From: Azospirillum agricola
GTDB taxonomy: Bacteria > Pseudomonadota > Alphaproteobacteria > Azospirillales > Azospirillaceae
Assembly: GCF_017876095.1 (NCBI RefSeq)
Contig: NZ_JAGINM010000007.1
Coordinates: 124,001-188,000 of the forward strand
Reading direction: 5' to 3'
DNA: 64,000 bases
Shown here in pieces: positions 45,012-53,893 of this stretch. The number at the start of each line of letters is the position of its first letter. Position 1 is the stretch's first letter. A model generated the notes under the pieces. That model was not told the origin of the DNA, did not search any database, and was given only the letters and a program-made list of their open reading frames with translations. A program made the position numbers and the translations under genes.

Positions 45012-45557
45012 ATGGCCCGTGTCCGCAACATCGAGGTCGAGGACGTCGGCGGCGAGGCCCGCGCCGTTTACGAGCGCATCCAGCGCGACTACGGCCCCTT
45101 CGGCAACATGCTGCGCGTCTTCGCCCACCGCCCGCCGGCGTTGCGCCACGTCTTCGGGCTGCTGCTGGAATCCGCGTCCGACGCGGTGATCTCCAAACGG
45201 CATCTGGAGATCGTCTTGCTGACCGCGTCGAAGGCGGCGTCCTGCGCCTATTGCGTCGCCCATCACGCCCCGCGCCTCGCCGAGCACCTGCCCGCCGACA
45301 CCGTGGAGCGCATCCTGGAACCCGACGTGCCGGGACTCGACCCGATCGACCGGCTGGTCCGCGACTACGCGTTGCAGGTCCCCCGCGATCCGGCGCGGGT
45401 GAGCGACGCCCTGTTCGCCCAGCTGCGCGAACATTTCAGCGAGGAGCAGGTGGTCGAGCTGACGCTGCGCACCGCGCTCTGCGCCTTCTTCAACCGCTTC
45501 AACGAGGCGCTGGGCATCGAGATCGAGGAGGACGCCCTGGCCCTGCCGCTGGTCTGA
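45012..45557 (+). CDS. AhpD/carboxymuconolactone-decarboxylase-like protein
   Basis: This 181-residue all-helical protein has the redox motif CAYCVAHH (Cys78, Cys81, His85) preceded by HLEIVLLTASKAAS with Glu66. That is the AhpD catalytic arrangement of a CxxC peroxidase or disulfide reductase. It starts 16 bases after the DppF-like gene and probably belongs to that operon. Proteins of this family beside transporters may act in detoxification or in a catabolic step. It converges on the second dipeptide-type operon. Confidence 0.88.
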   Translation: MARVRNIEVEDVGGEARAVYERIQRDYGPFGNMLRVFAHRPPALRHVFGLLLESASDAVISKRHLEIVLLTASKAASCAYCVAHHAPRLAEHLPADTVERILEPDVPGLDPIDRLVRDYALQVPRDPARVSDALFAQLREHFSEEQVVELTLRTALCAFFNRFNEALGIEIEEDALALPLV

Positions 45558-45590
45558 GCCGGGCGGGGGAACGCGGAGCGGTTCGGGCGA

Positions 45591-46586
45591 TCAGCCATCG
45601 GCGAGCAGGCAGGCCACCCGGTGCCCCGCCCCGACCGGGCGCAGCGCCGGCTCGCGGATCATGCATTCCGGCCTTGCGACGGGGCAGCGCGGGTGGAAGC
45701 GGCAGCCCGACGGCCGGTCGGACAGCGCCGGCGCCTCGCCCCGGATCGCCGCCGGGATCGCCGCCGGGGCGGAGGCCGACGGCGACGGGTGGCGCGCGTC
45801 GGCGAGCAGCGCCCGCGTGTAGGGATGGCGTGGCGCGTCGAACAGGGCGTCGACCGGCGCTTCCTCGACCACGCGGCCGAGATACATCACCGCCACCCGG
45901 TCGCAGATGTGCCCGACCACCGACAAATCATGGCTGATGAACAGGATCGCCAGCTCGCCCTGGTCGCGCAGGTCGAGGAACAGGTTGAGGATCCCGGCGC
46001 GGACCGAGACGTCGAGCGCGGTGACCGGCTCGTCGCAGACCAGCACGTCCGGGCGGACGGCCAGCGCGCGGGCGATGCCGATGCGCTGGCGCTGGCCGCC
46101 GCTGAAGCGGTGCGGGTGGCCGTGCCGCAGCGACGGGTCGAGCCCGACCCGCAGAAGCTGGGCGGCGACATGGTCGGCCAGGGCGTCGCGCGGCACCAGC
46201 CGGTGGACGCGCACCGCCTCCCCGACGATCTCCTCGACGGTGAAGCGGGGGTTGAGGCTGGCGTGGGGGTTCTGGAAGACCATCTGCACCCGCAGCCGCG
46301 CCGCCCGAGCCTCGGCCGCCGTCAGGGCGCCGAGGTCGCGGCCGCCGAGCCGCAGGGTTCCGGCGCTGGGGGCGAGCACCCCGGCCATGATCCGCGCCAC
46401 GGTGGACTTGCCGCAGCCGGATTCGCCGACCAGCCCGACGACCTCGCCGCGCCGCACCGCGAGGTCGACGCCGTCCACCGCCCGCAGCGCGCCGCCGCGC
46501 CGGCCGGGAAGGGCGAAGACGCGCGAGACCGCGCGCAGCTCGGCCAAGGCCCCCTCGGTCACGGCCGCGCTCACGGCCGCGTTCAT
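45591..46586 (-). CDS. Dipeptide-type ABC ATPase, DppF-like (system 2)
   Basis: This 331-residue ATPase has Walker [18 protein letters not shown]-loop QMVFQNPHASLNPR, signature [13 protein letters not shown], Walker B LVCDEPVTALD, switch SHDLSVV, and C-terminal GCRFHPRCPVA. ATG 46586 overlaps the DppD-like stop as ATGA. It is the last gene of its operon. Its stop is 33 bases from the AhpD-like stop on the other strand, with no clear terminator between. Confidence 0.94.
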   Translation of the reverse strand: MNAAVSAAVTEGALAELRAVSRVFALPGRRGGALRAVDGVDLAVRRGEVVGLVGESGCGKSTVARIMAGVLAPSAGTLRLGGRDLGALTAAEARAARLRVQMVFQNPHASLNPRFTVEEIVGEAVRVHRLVPRDALADHVAAQLLRVGLDPSLRHGHPHRFSGGQRQRIGIARALAVRPDVLVCDEPVTALDVSVRAGILNLFLDLRDQGELAILFISHDLSVVGHICDRVAVMYLGRVVEEAPVDALFDAPRHPYTRALLADARHPSPSASAPAAIPAAIRGEAPALSDRPSGCRFHPRCPVARPECMIREPALRPVGAGHRVACLLADG

Positions 46587-47572
46587 GCCGCCACCGCCCG
46601 GCCGGGGGTGACGCAGCGCACGGCACCGCCGGACACGCCGCCGGACAGGCGGTCGCGCCAGGGCGGATCGGCGGCGCAGGCCGGCCCGGCGACACCGCAG
46701 CGCGGCCGGAAGGCGCAGCCGGACGGGCGGCCGGCGAGCGTCGGGGGCAGGCCGGGGATGGGCGTCAGCCGGCTGCCGCGCCGTCCGCGCGGCAGGCTGG
46801 CGATCAGCCCGGCGGTGTAGGGATGGGTGGGCTGGCGCAGCAGCGACGCCGCCGGTCCCCGCTCCACGATCCGGCCGGCGTACATCACCGCGATATCGTC
46901 GGCGAGCTGTTCGGCCACCGACAGGTCGTGGGTGATCCACAGCAGGGCGGTCCCCTGTTCGGTGACGAGCGCCCGGACCTCCCGCAGGATCTGCGCCTGT
47001 ATGGTGGCGTCGAGCGCCGTGGTCGGCTCGTCGGCGACGATCAGGTCGGGCTGGTGCAGCAGGGCGATGGCGATCGCCACCCGCTGGCGCAGGCCGCCGG
47101 ACAGCTGGTGCGGGTGGCAGGCCAGCCGCTCCTCCGGCCCCGGCACGCCGACCCGGCCGAGCACGTCGCGCGCCCGCCGCCGGGCCTCGGCGCGCCCGAC
47201 CGGCGCGTGGGCCAGCACGGTTTCGACGATCTGGGCGCCGATGGTCAGCACCGGATTCAGGGTCATCATCGGATCCTGGAAGATCATGGCGATCCGGTTG
47301 CCGCGCAGCCGGCGCATCTCCGCCTCGGCCAGACCGACCAGCTCCCGCCCGGCGAAGCGCACCGACCCGCCGGCCACCCGCGCCGGCGGGTCGAGCAGCC
47401 CCATGAGCGAGAAGGCGGTGGCCGACTTGCCGGATCCCGATTCCCCGACCAGCGCCAGGACGCGGCCGTGGTTGAGCGAGAAGGACACGCCGTCGAGCAT
47501 GTTGAGCGGTCCGTTCCGGGTCGCCAGCTCGGCGCGCAGGGACTGGACCTCCAGCAAGGGGGAGTCGCTCAT
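46583..47572 (-). CDS. Dipeptide-type ABC ATPase, DppD-like (system 2)
   Basis: This 329-residue ATPase has Walker A GESGSGKSATAFSLMG, signature LSGGLRQRVAIAI, Walker [13 protein letters not shown] and switch THDLSVA. The C-terminal domain includes PSGCAFRPRCGVA and ends in a Val/Ala tail. Four-base ATGA overlaps link it to both neighbouring genes. Confidence 0.94.
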   Translation of the reverse strand: MSDSPLLEVQSLRAELATRNGPLNMLDGVSFSLNHGRVLALVGESGSGKSATAFSLMGLLDPPARVAGGSVRFAGRELVGLAEAEMRRLRGNRIAMIFQDPMMTLNPVLTIGAQIVETVLAHAPVGRAEARRRARDVLGRVGVPGPEERLACHPHQLSGGLRQRVAIAIALLHQPDLIVADEPTTALDATIQAQILREVRALVTEQGTALLWITHDLSVAEQLADDIAVMYAGRIVERGPAASLLRQPTHPYTAGLIASLPRGRRGSRLTPIPGLPPTLAGRPSGCAFRPRCGVAGPACAADPPWRDRLSGGVSGGAVRCVTPGRAVAA

Positions 47573-48492
47573 CGTTCGAGCCTCGGGTTAAGGGAGTCGC
47601 GCAGGTGGTCGCCGGCCAGATTGATGGCGGCCATCACGGCGAGCAGGGCGACGCCTGGGTAGAGGCTGATCCAGGTCTCGCCCGACAGCACGTAGTTGCG
47701 GCCGTTGGCGATCAGCAGCCCGAGCGACGGCTCGGTCACCGACACGCCGAGCCCGAGGAAGCTCAAGGTCGCCTCCAGAGCGATGGCGCGGGCCACCTGG
47801 GTGGTGGCGATCACCACCAGCGAGGGCAGGCAGTTCGGCAGCACATGGCGCAGCAGGATGCGCGTTTCCGGCAGCACCAGGCAGCGGGCGGCCTCGACAT
47901 ACTCGCTCTTCAGCTCGACCAGGGCGGCGGAGCGGGCGGCGCGGGCGTAATAGGCCCACTCCACCAGGATCAGCGCCAGCAGCACGTTGCCGATCCCGCG
48001 CCCGAGGAAGGCGATCACCATCAGGGCGATCAGGATCGACGGGAAGGCCAGTTGCAGGTCGGCCAGCCGCATCAGCGCGCTGTCGGCCCGGCCGCCGGCC
48101 CGGGCGGCGGCCAGCCCGACGAGGGTCCCGGCCGATCCGGCGACCAGCGCCGACCCGATGCCGACCAGCAGGCTGAGCCGCAGGCCGTGGAGGATGGCGG
48201 ACAGCATGTCGCGGCCCTGGTCGTCGGTGCCGAGCCAATAGATGCCGCCCGCGCCGCTCCGCGAACCCGGCGCCAGCCGGCCGTCCAGCAGGTCGAGCTG
48301 GGTGAGGTCGAAGGGGTTCTGCGGCGCGATCCACGGCGCCAGCAGCGCCGCGCCGGCCAGCAGGAGGAAGACGGCGAGGCTGCCCAGCGCCACGCCGGAC
48401 GCGGCGAAGTCGCGCCAGACCGTTGCGAGGGAGGAGCGTGGCCCGTCTTGTGGCTCCCCCTGCTGCGGCGGGGCTTCGGCGGCGAGGCTCAT
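47569..48492 (-). CDS. Dipeptide-type ABC permease, DppC-like (system 2)
   Basis: This 307-residue permease has a cytoplasmic N-terminus rich in Gln and Pro, LGTDDQGRDMLSAILHGLRLSLL, and the coupling-loop region ARSAALVELKSEYVEAARCLVL. It is coupled by ATGA overlaps to the DppB-like gene before it and the DppD-like gene after it. Confidence 0.94.
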   Translation of the reverse strand: MSLAAEAPPQQGEPQDGPRSSLATVWRDFAASGVALGSLAVFLLLAGAALLAPWIAPQNPFDLTQLDLLDGRLAPGSRSGAGGIYWLGTDDQGRDMLSAILHGLRLSLLVGIGSALVAGSAGTLVGLAAARAGGRADSALMRLADLQLAFPSILIALMVIAFLGRGIGNVLLALILVEWAYYARAARSAALVELKSEYVEAARCLVLPETRILLRHVLPNCLPSLVVIATTQVARAIALEATLSFLGLGVSVTEPSLGLLIANGRNYVLSGETWISLYPGVALLAVMAAINLAGDHLRDSLNPRLER

Positions 48493-49490
48493 CGGGCGCC
48501 CCCCGCTGTGGCGTTCGCCGGGGCGTCCGCCGGGCCGACGCGCGGGTCGAGCAGCCGGTAGAGCAGGTCGGCCAGCAGGTTGACGGCGACGAACAGCAGC
48601 ACGACCGCGACCAGATAGGCGACGATCACCGGCCGGTCGAGCACCTGGATGCTCTCGATCATCAGCCGGCCCATGCCCGGCCAGGCGAAGATGCTCTCGG
48701 TGACCATCGAGAAGGCGATGGTCGAGCAGAACTCCAGCCCGATCACCGTCACGATCGGGATCATGATGGCGCGCAGGATGTGGACGCCGACCACCCGCGA
48801 CGGCGCCAGCCCACGGGCGCGCGCGAAGCGGACATAGTCGAGATGCACCACCTCGCGCACGCCGGCGCGGGTCAGCCGCAGGATCAGCGCGACCTTGAAC
48901 AGGGCGAGGTTGGCGGCGGGCAGGGCCAGATGCCGCAACCCGTCCAGCGTCAGGAACGACCACTCCACCCCCAGCACCGCCTGCGTGTCCCCCCGTCCCG
49001 AGCTGGGCAGCCAGCCGAGCCGGACCGAGAAGGCCACCACCAGCATCAGCCCGACCCAGAAGGTCGGCAGGCTCAGGCCCACCACGCTGCCGGCCATGAT
49101 CAGCCGGGAGGGGAGCGTCTGCGGGCGCAGGCCGGCGAACAGCCCCAGGGAAATCCCGAAACCGGCGGCGAGCAGCAACGCCAGCACCGACAGCTCCAGG
49201 GTCGCCGGCAGCCGCTCGAAGACCAGCGACAGGGCGGGCCGGTTGTGGATGAAGCTGCGCCCGAGATCGCCCTGGACCGCCCGTTCGAGGAACAGCAGAT
49301 ACTGCCGCCACAAGGGGCGGTCCAGGCCGAAGACCGCCGCGATGCGCGCGCGCTCGGCCGCGTCGGCGTCGGGCGGCACCAGGATGTCCACCGGGTTGCC
49401 GGCGACGTGCAGCCCGGCGAAGACGAGAAGCGTCATCGCCAGCACCACCAGCCCGGCCTGGAACGAGCGCCGCAACACCCATGGAAGCAT
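48489..49490 (-). CDS. Dipeptide-type ABC permease, DppB-like (system 2)
   Basis: This 333-residue permease has about six membrane segments, GDLGRSFIHNRPALSLVFERLPATLEL, the coupling loop TRAGVREVVHLDYVRFARARG, and ETVF-like SIFAWPGMGRLMIESI. It begins 11 bases after the SBP stop, completing the usual SBP-B-C-D-F order. Confidence 0.94.
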   Translation of the reverse strand: MLPWVLRRSFQAGLVVLAMTLLVFAGLHVAGNPVDILVPPDADAAERARIAAVFGLDRPLWRQYLLFLERAVQGDLGRSFIHNRPALSLVFERLPATLELSVLALLLAAGFGISLGLFAGLRPQTLPSRLIMAGSVVGLSLPTFWVGLMLVVAFSVRLGWLPSSGRGDTQAVLGVEWSFLTLDGLRHLALPAANLALFKVALILRLTRAGVREVVHLDYVRFARARGLAPSRVVGVHILRAIMIPIVTVIGLEFCSTIAFSMVTESIFAWPGMGRLMIESIQVLDRPVIVAYLVAVVLLFVAVNLLADLLYRLLDPRVGPADAPANATAGGAR

Positions 49491-49501
49491 GACGGGGAAT
49501 C

Positions 49502-51112
49502 CTAGACCGGCTCGGTGAAGACGGCGTTGGTGTGGCCGAAGGCGTTGCCGGGGATGAAGCGGACGTGGGTCTTGCGGCCCGCCCAGTTGAAGCGGGGGTA
49601 GAAGACCGGGATGATGCCGGCGTCCTCGTCCAGCGCCGCCAGCGCCTCGCGGATCAGGCCGACGCGGCGCTCGCCGTCGAAGGTGCGCAGCGCCTCCAGC
49701 AGCGGGGCGTCGAGCTTCGGGTTCGAATAATGCTGACGGTTGAACGGGCCGGCGCCGGTGTCGGGGTTCTTGGTCAGCGCCACCTGGCGCAACAGCTCGG
49801 CGCTGTTGGTGGTGGCGTAGGTGGTCATGAACAGGGCGAACTCGCGGTTGGTCGCGCGGGAGAAGAAGCTGGCGATGGGCAGCGTCTCGACCTTGGTGTC
49901 GACGCCGATGCGCGAGAAGCCCTGCGCCACCGCCTGCAACACCGCGACATCGCTGGTGAAGAAGCCGCTCGGCCCGTGGATGGTCAGGCCGAAGCCGTCG
50001 GGATAGCCCGCCTCGGCGAGAAGCTGCCTGGCCCGTGCCGGGTCGGCGGTGGGGGTGGGACGGCCGGGCAGCCGGTCGGGGGCCGGCGGCGGCGCGAACT
50101 GGTCGGCGGCGGTGCCCTGGCCGAGCAGCAGCTTCTCGACGATCCCCTTGCGGTCGATCGCCAGCGACAGGGCCTGGCGCACCCGGACGTCCTTCAGCGG
50201 GTTGCGGTCGAGCGGCTTGCCGGCGCGGTCGGTGACGAAGGGCGACTGGTCGCGGCTGGCGTCGGGGAACAGGTAGACGCTGGTGGCGCTGGCGACGCTG
50301 AAGATCGCGAGGCGCGGGTCGGCCGCGAGGTGGGCGACGTCCTGCACCGGCACGCCGTCGATCAGGTCGAGATCCCCCGACAGCAGCCCGGCGACGCGGG
50401 CGCCGGCGTCGGGGATGAAGCGGGTGCGCACCCGGTTCCAGCCGGTCGGCGTGCCCCAGAAATCCGGGTTGCGCTCAAGCTCGATCTGCTGGCCGACGGT
50501 GAAGCCGGCGTAGCGGAAGGCACCGGTGCCGACCGCCAGCTTGCCGGATGTAAAGTCCGTCGTCGCCGCACCCGTGTGGATCTTGCGCGACAGGATGTAG
50601 AGGTTGGTGAAGTCGCGGTCGAGATAGGGGTTGGGTGTCTTGGTGCGGATGCGGAAGGTGGTGGCGTCGATCGGCTCCACCGCCGCGATGTTGCGGACGT
50701 AGGGCACGAAGGAGCCCGGACTGTTGGGGACGTCCGGCACCCGCTCCACCGTGAAGGCGATGTCGTCGGGGGTGAGCGGCGTGCCGTCGTGAAAGCGGAT
50801 GCCGGGCCGCAGCTTGAACTCCCAGGTCAGCTCGTCCACCGCCCGCCAGGACTGCGCCAGCAGCGGCCGGACCCGGCCCTCGGCGTCCTCGGTCACCAGC
50901 GGATCGAAGATCTGCCGCAGGGTCTGGTTGTTGGTGGGCGACTGGTAGAAATGCGGGTCGAGCGAGTTCGGCGCCGAGATCGCCCCGATGGAAAGCGAGC
51001 GGGGGCTTGAGGCCGTGCCTTGCAAGGCCGTGCCGGGCACGGTCGTGGTCTGGGCGAAGGCGGCGGCCGGCACGAGTCCGGCCATCGCACCCAGGAAGGT
51101 GCGGCGATCCAT
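49502..51112 (-). CDS. Dipeptide-type ABC substrate-binding protein (system 2), Tat-like signal
   Basis: This 536-residue family-5 SBP starts MDRRTFLGAMAGLVPAAAFA, a twin-arginine-type signal, unlike the Sec signal of system 1. The body has SIGAISAPNSLDPHFYQSP, IRFHDGTPLTPDDIAFTVE, and DVRVRQALSLAIDRKGIVEK. GGAG lies 7 bases before the ATG. Tat export would suit a protein that folds around a cofactor or metal in the cytoplasm; this is inference. It heads the SBP-B-C-D-F operon and is separated from the ligase-exporter gene by a hairpin and AT-rich promoter DNA. Confidence 0.93.
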   Translation of the reverse strand: MDRRTFLGAMAGLVPAAAFAQTTTVPGTALQGTASSPRSLSIGAISAPNSLDPHFYQSPTNNQTLRQIFDPLVTEDAEGRVRPLLAQSWRAVDELTWEFKLRPGIRFHDGTPLTPDDIAFTVERVPDVPNSPGSFVPYVRNIAAVEPIDATTFRIRTKTPNPYLDRDFTNLYILSRKIHTGAATTDFTSGKLAVGTGAFRYAGFTVGQQIELERNPDFWGTPTGWNRVRTRFIPDAGARVAGLLSGDLDLIDGVPVQDVAHLAADPRLAIFSVASATSVYLFPDASRDQSPFVTDRAGKPLDRNPLKDVRVRQALSLAIDRKGIVEKLLLGQGTAADQFAPPPAPDRLPGRPTPTADPARARQLLAEAGYPDGFGLTIHGPSGFFTSDVAVLQAVAQGFSRIGVDTKVETLPIASFFSRATNREFALFMTTYATTNSAELLRQVALTKNPDTGAGPFNRQHYSNPKLDAPLLEALRTFDGERRVGLIREALAALDEDAGIIPVFYPRFNWAGRKTHVRFIPGNAFGHTNAVFTEPV

Positions 51113-51348
51113 GATGGTCTCCCGAGGGAATGATGGGTGGGCCGGCGGGGTGTGCCGGGCGAGCCGCGCGGCCGTCAGGCCGGCGCGCCGGGGTTGGCTG
51201 GACAGGAAGCGAAGGAACGGAGGATAAGCATTCCAGAAATTTCCCGTCAAATCGATGAACGAAATCATACTTATGAAATAGGAAATGAGCGACCGCACAA
51301 ATCCGAACGACGGCTGTTCAGGGCTGAACAGCCGCCGATCCGGCGGGC
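51113..51348. promoter_or_regulatory. Promoter region of transporter system 2
   Basis: The AT-rich part (about 51225-51300) contains, on the minus strand, a TTGACG box followed by TATCCT at about 18 bases. Upstream of these lie ATGAAC (plus 51255-51260) and AATCATACT, the latter also seen in the divergent region at 39 kb. The exact start site is uncertain. Confidence 0.4.
51311..51334 (-). terminator. Strong hairpin after the ligase-exporter gene
   Basis: CGGCTGTTCA (51311-51320) pairs perfectly with TGAACAGCCG (51325-51334) around GGGC, a 10-bp stem. It lies 15 bases past the stop of the ligase-EamA gene. Only a weak T-rich tail follows. It probably ends or attenuates the decarboxylase/ligase-exporter transcript. 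Confidence 0.65.
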
Positions 51349-53883
51349 TTACGGGGTTTCCGTCACCGTCCGGGCGAAGCCGACCGGCTTGGCCGGGGCC
51401 GGCCACTGGACGCGGAAGAGGCCGCGGCTGTTCAGGTTGTTGACGATCAGGGCGCCGATGGTCAGGCCGGCTCCCGCCAGCTCGGCCTGTCCGAACTCCC
51501 GGCCCTGGGCGAGGCCGATGGCGAAGGCGGTGATCGGCACGAGGTTGATGAACAGCACCCCGTTGATCGGGCCGAGCAGCTTGATGCCGATGTTCCAGCT
51601 GAACACGGCGAGCACGGCGGCGATCAGCACGAGATAGGCGATCTCGCCGCGCACCGACCACACCGTATCCGGCGTCGGCACCGTGATGAAGCCGCTCACC
51701 GTGGCGAGCGCCGTCACCGCGACGATGGTGACGGTGCCGAGCGCCGCGCTGAGCGCGGTGTAGCGCAGCGTCGACCAGCCGGGAACCGAGGCCGCCCCCA
51801 GGGTGTAGACCACCCAGCTCGCCGCCCCGGCAAGGATCAGCAGGTCGGGCAGCAGGGCGCCGCCGCCGAGCGCCGACAGGCTGCCCCGCGTGACCACCAG
51901 CGCCACCCCGGCGAGCGCCGCCGCGATGCACAGGAAGGTGACGCGGCCGGGCTTCACGCCCTTGATCGCCCAGGTCAGCAGGACGGTGATCAGCGGCATC
52001 AGCGCCATGATGATGGCGCCGTGCTCGGCCTTGGAATTGGCCAGCCCGACGAAGGCCAGGATGCTGAAGCCGGCGAAGCCCATGGAGCCGTAGAAGAACA
52101 GCTTGCCGCCGTGGCCCTCCAGGGCGAAGGCGCGCAGCCCCTCGACCTTGGCGAGGATGCCCAGCAGGATGACCGAGGCCAGCCCGTAGCGCAGCAGCGT
52201 CAGGTGGAAGCCGTCGATGCTGGCCAGCGCCGCCTTGGCGACCGGGAACATGCCGCCCCAGGAGACGGCGGTCAGCGCCAGCAGGGCGATGCCGAGCAGC
52301 ACGCCATCCGCCTTCCCGCCGGCCTTCCCGCCGGCTTTCGCCGGTTTGGGCGGGGCCGCCGCCGTCTTGGCCGCCCGCGCGCCCGCCTGGCCGATGGCGC
52401 TCTCCAGCTCCGCCGCCCGGACCTTGCCGGAGGGGCTGTAGGGGATCTGGTCCAGCAGCTCGAAGCGGGCCAGCGCGACGCGCTCGCGCCGGACGATGTC
52501 GGCGACGCGCGCCTCGATCTCCCCGGCCGGGACCGGGGCGGAGGCCTTCAGCACCACGGCGCAATGGACGGCCACCGGGCCGGGGCCGGCGCTGCGGACC
52601 AGCGCCACGTCGTCGACGCCGCGGATCTGGCGGATCGCGTTCTCCAGCGCGTAGAGGTTGACGCTGTCGGCGCCCTGCGAGCGGTTCAGCAGGAACAGCC
52701 GCCCGTCCTCGTCGAGATAGCCGGCCTCCGAGGTGACGAGGTAGCGCTCGCCGTCGATCTGCACCTTGTTGGCGGCGGCGCCGAGATAGCCGTCCATGTT
52801 CATGTAGCTGGCGATCGCCACCGACCCGACGATGCCGGCCGGCACCGGACGGCGTTCGGGGTCGAGGATCAGGATGCGGTTGCCGTCATAGACCCGGCCG
52901 ACGCTGGCCGGGTGGGTCAGCAGATCCGCCGGCTCGGCGATGGTGTTCACGCCCGTCTCGGTGGTGCCGTAATACTCGTAGACGACGGGGCCGAGGACCT
53001 GGAGCGCCTCCTGCTTGGCCGGCGCGGGGAAATGCTTGCCGCCGACCAGCACGAAGCGGAGCTGGTTGGGGGTGACGCGCGCGCGGTTCTGGGCGACGTG
53101 GCGCAGCACGCCGGACAGGATCGGCGGGGTCATCGTGCTCGACGTGATCCATTCGCGGCGGATCAGCTCGGCCGCCTCGACGGCGTCGTCGGGCGGGGCC
53201 AGCACCAGCGTGGCGCCCAGTTGCAGGAACAGCCGCGCCCAGCCGCCGCCCGCCGCGTGGTAGAAGGGGATGGTGGCGAGGTGCCGGTCGGCCGAGGAGA
53301 AGCCGTAGCGCGCGGTGAAGTAGGCGAAGCGCCGGGCGTCGAACGACCCGTTGCGGATCACCGGCTTGGGCCGCCCGGAGGTGCCCGAGGTGAAGGAGAT
53401 CGCGCGGAACGGCCGGGCCGGCGGGTTGGGCGGGCGCCGGCCGGCCGACAGCCCCTGGAAGGCGGCGTAGCCGGTGGCGCCGGGAAGCTGGTTGTCGAGG
53501 TCGATGACCGGCCGCCCACCCGCCAGGGCGCGGGCGTTCAGGCCGCGGTCGGCCAGGAAGGCCGACGACACGATCAGGCAATCCGCCTCGATGCGGTCGA
53601 GCAGATCGGCCAGCGCCTCCTGCGTCAGCGAGTAATCCAGCCCGCACAGCGTGCTCTTCAGGGTGGCGGCGGCCGAGGCGGCGACCACCAGTTCCGCCCG
53701 GTTGTGCGAGAGGAAGGCGATCGTCCGCAGCTCGTCGATGGCGACGGCGCCGGCCAGCCCCTCGGCGGCGTCGCGCACGGCGGTGGCGTACTGGTTCCAG
53801 CTCAGCACCGTGCGGCCGGCGATGACGGCGGCGTGGTCGGGCCGCGAGGCGGCGATTTCCTCGATTCGGGCAAGGGGAATCAT
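51349..53883 (-). CDS. Fusion of an adenylate-forming ligase (ANL) with an EamA/DMT exporter
   Basis: This 844-residue protein joins two normally separate proteins. Residues 1-500 form an AMP-binding ligase: FTSGTSGRPKPV (164-175), YYGTTETG (304-311), TSEAGYLDEDGRLFLLNR (384-401) and SPSGK with the catalytic Lys487. The usual TGD of motif A7 reads TSE here. Residues 505-527 are an Ala/Lys/Gly linker. Residues 528-844 form an EamA-type exporter with about ten membrane segments in two repeats. No carrier-protein domain is present. It starts 10 bases after the decarboxylase stop, so the two are co-expressed. The layout suggests that a compound is activated or modified and then exported. Substrates are unknown. 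Confidence 0.88.
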   Translation of the reverse strand: MIPLARIEEIAASRPDHAAVIAGRTVLSWNQYATAVRDAAEGLAGAVAIDELRTIAFLSHNRAELVVAASAAATLKSTLCGLDYSLTQEALADLLDRIEADCLIVSSAFLADRGLNARALAGGRPVIDLDNQLPGATGYAAFQGLSAGRRPPNPPARPFRAISFTSGTSGRPKPVIRNGSFDARRFAYFTARYGFSSADRHLATIPFYHAAGGGWARLFLQLGATLVLAPPDDAVEAAELIRREWITSSTMTPPILSGVLRHVAQNRARVTPNQLRFVLVGGKHFPAPAKQEALQVLGPVVYEYYGTTETGVNTIAEPADLLTHPASVGRVYDGNRILILDPERRPVPAGIVGSVAIASYMNMDGYLGAAANKVQIDGERYLVTSEAGYLDEDGRLFLLNRSQGADSVNLYALENAIRQIRGVDDVALVRSAGPGPVAVHCAVVLKASAPVPAGEIEARVADIVRRERVALARFELLDQIPYSPSGKVRAAELESAIGQAGARAAKTAAAPPKPAKAGGKAGGKADGVLLGIALLALTAVSWGGMFPVAKAALASIDGFHLTLLRYGLASVILLGILAKVEGLRAFALEGHGGKLFFYGSMGFAGFSILAFVGLANSKAEHGAIIMALMPLITVLLTWAIKGVKPGRVTFLCIAAALAGVALVVTRGSLSALGGGALLPDLLILAGAASWVVYTLGAASVPGWSTLRYTALSAALGTVTIVAVTALATVSGFITVPTPDTVWSVRGEIAYLVLIAAVLAVFSWNIGIKLLGPINGVLFINLVPITAFAIGLAQGREFGQAELAGAGLTIGALIVNNLNSRGLFRVQWPAPAKPVGFARTVTETP

Positions 53884-53893
53884 GGCTCGTCCC

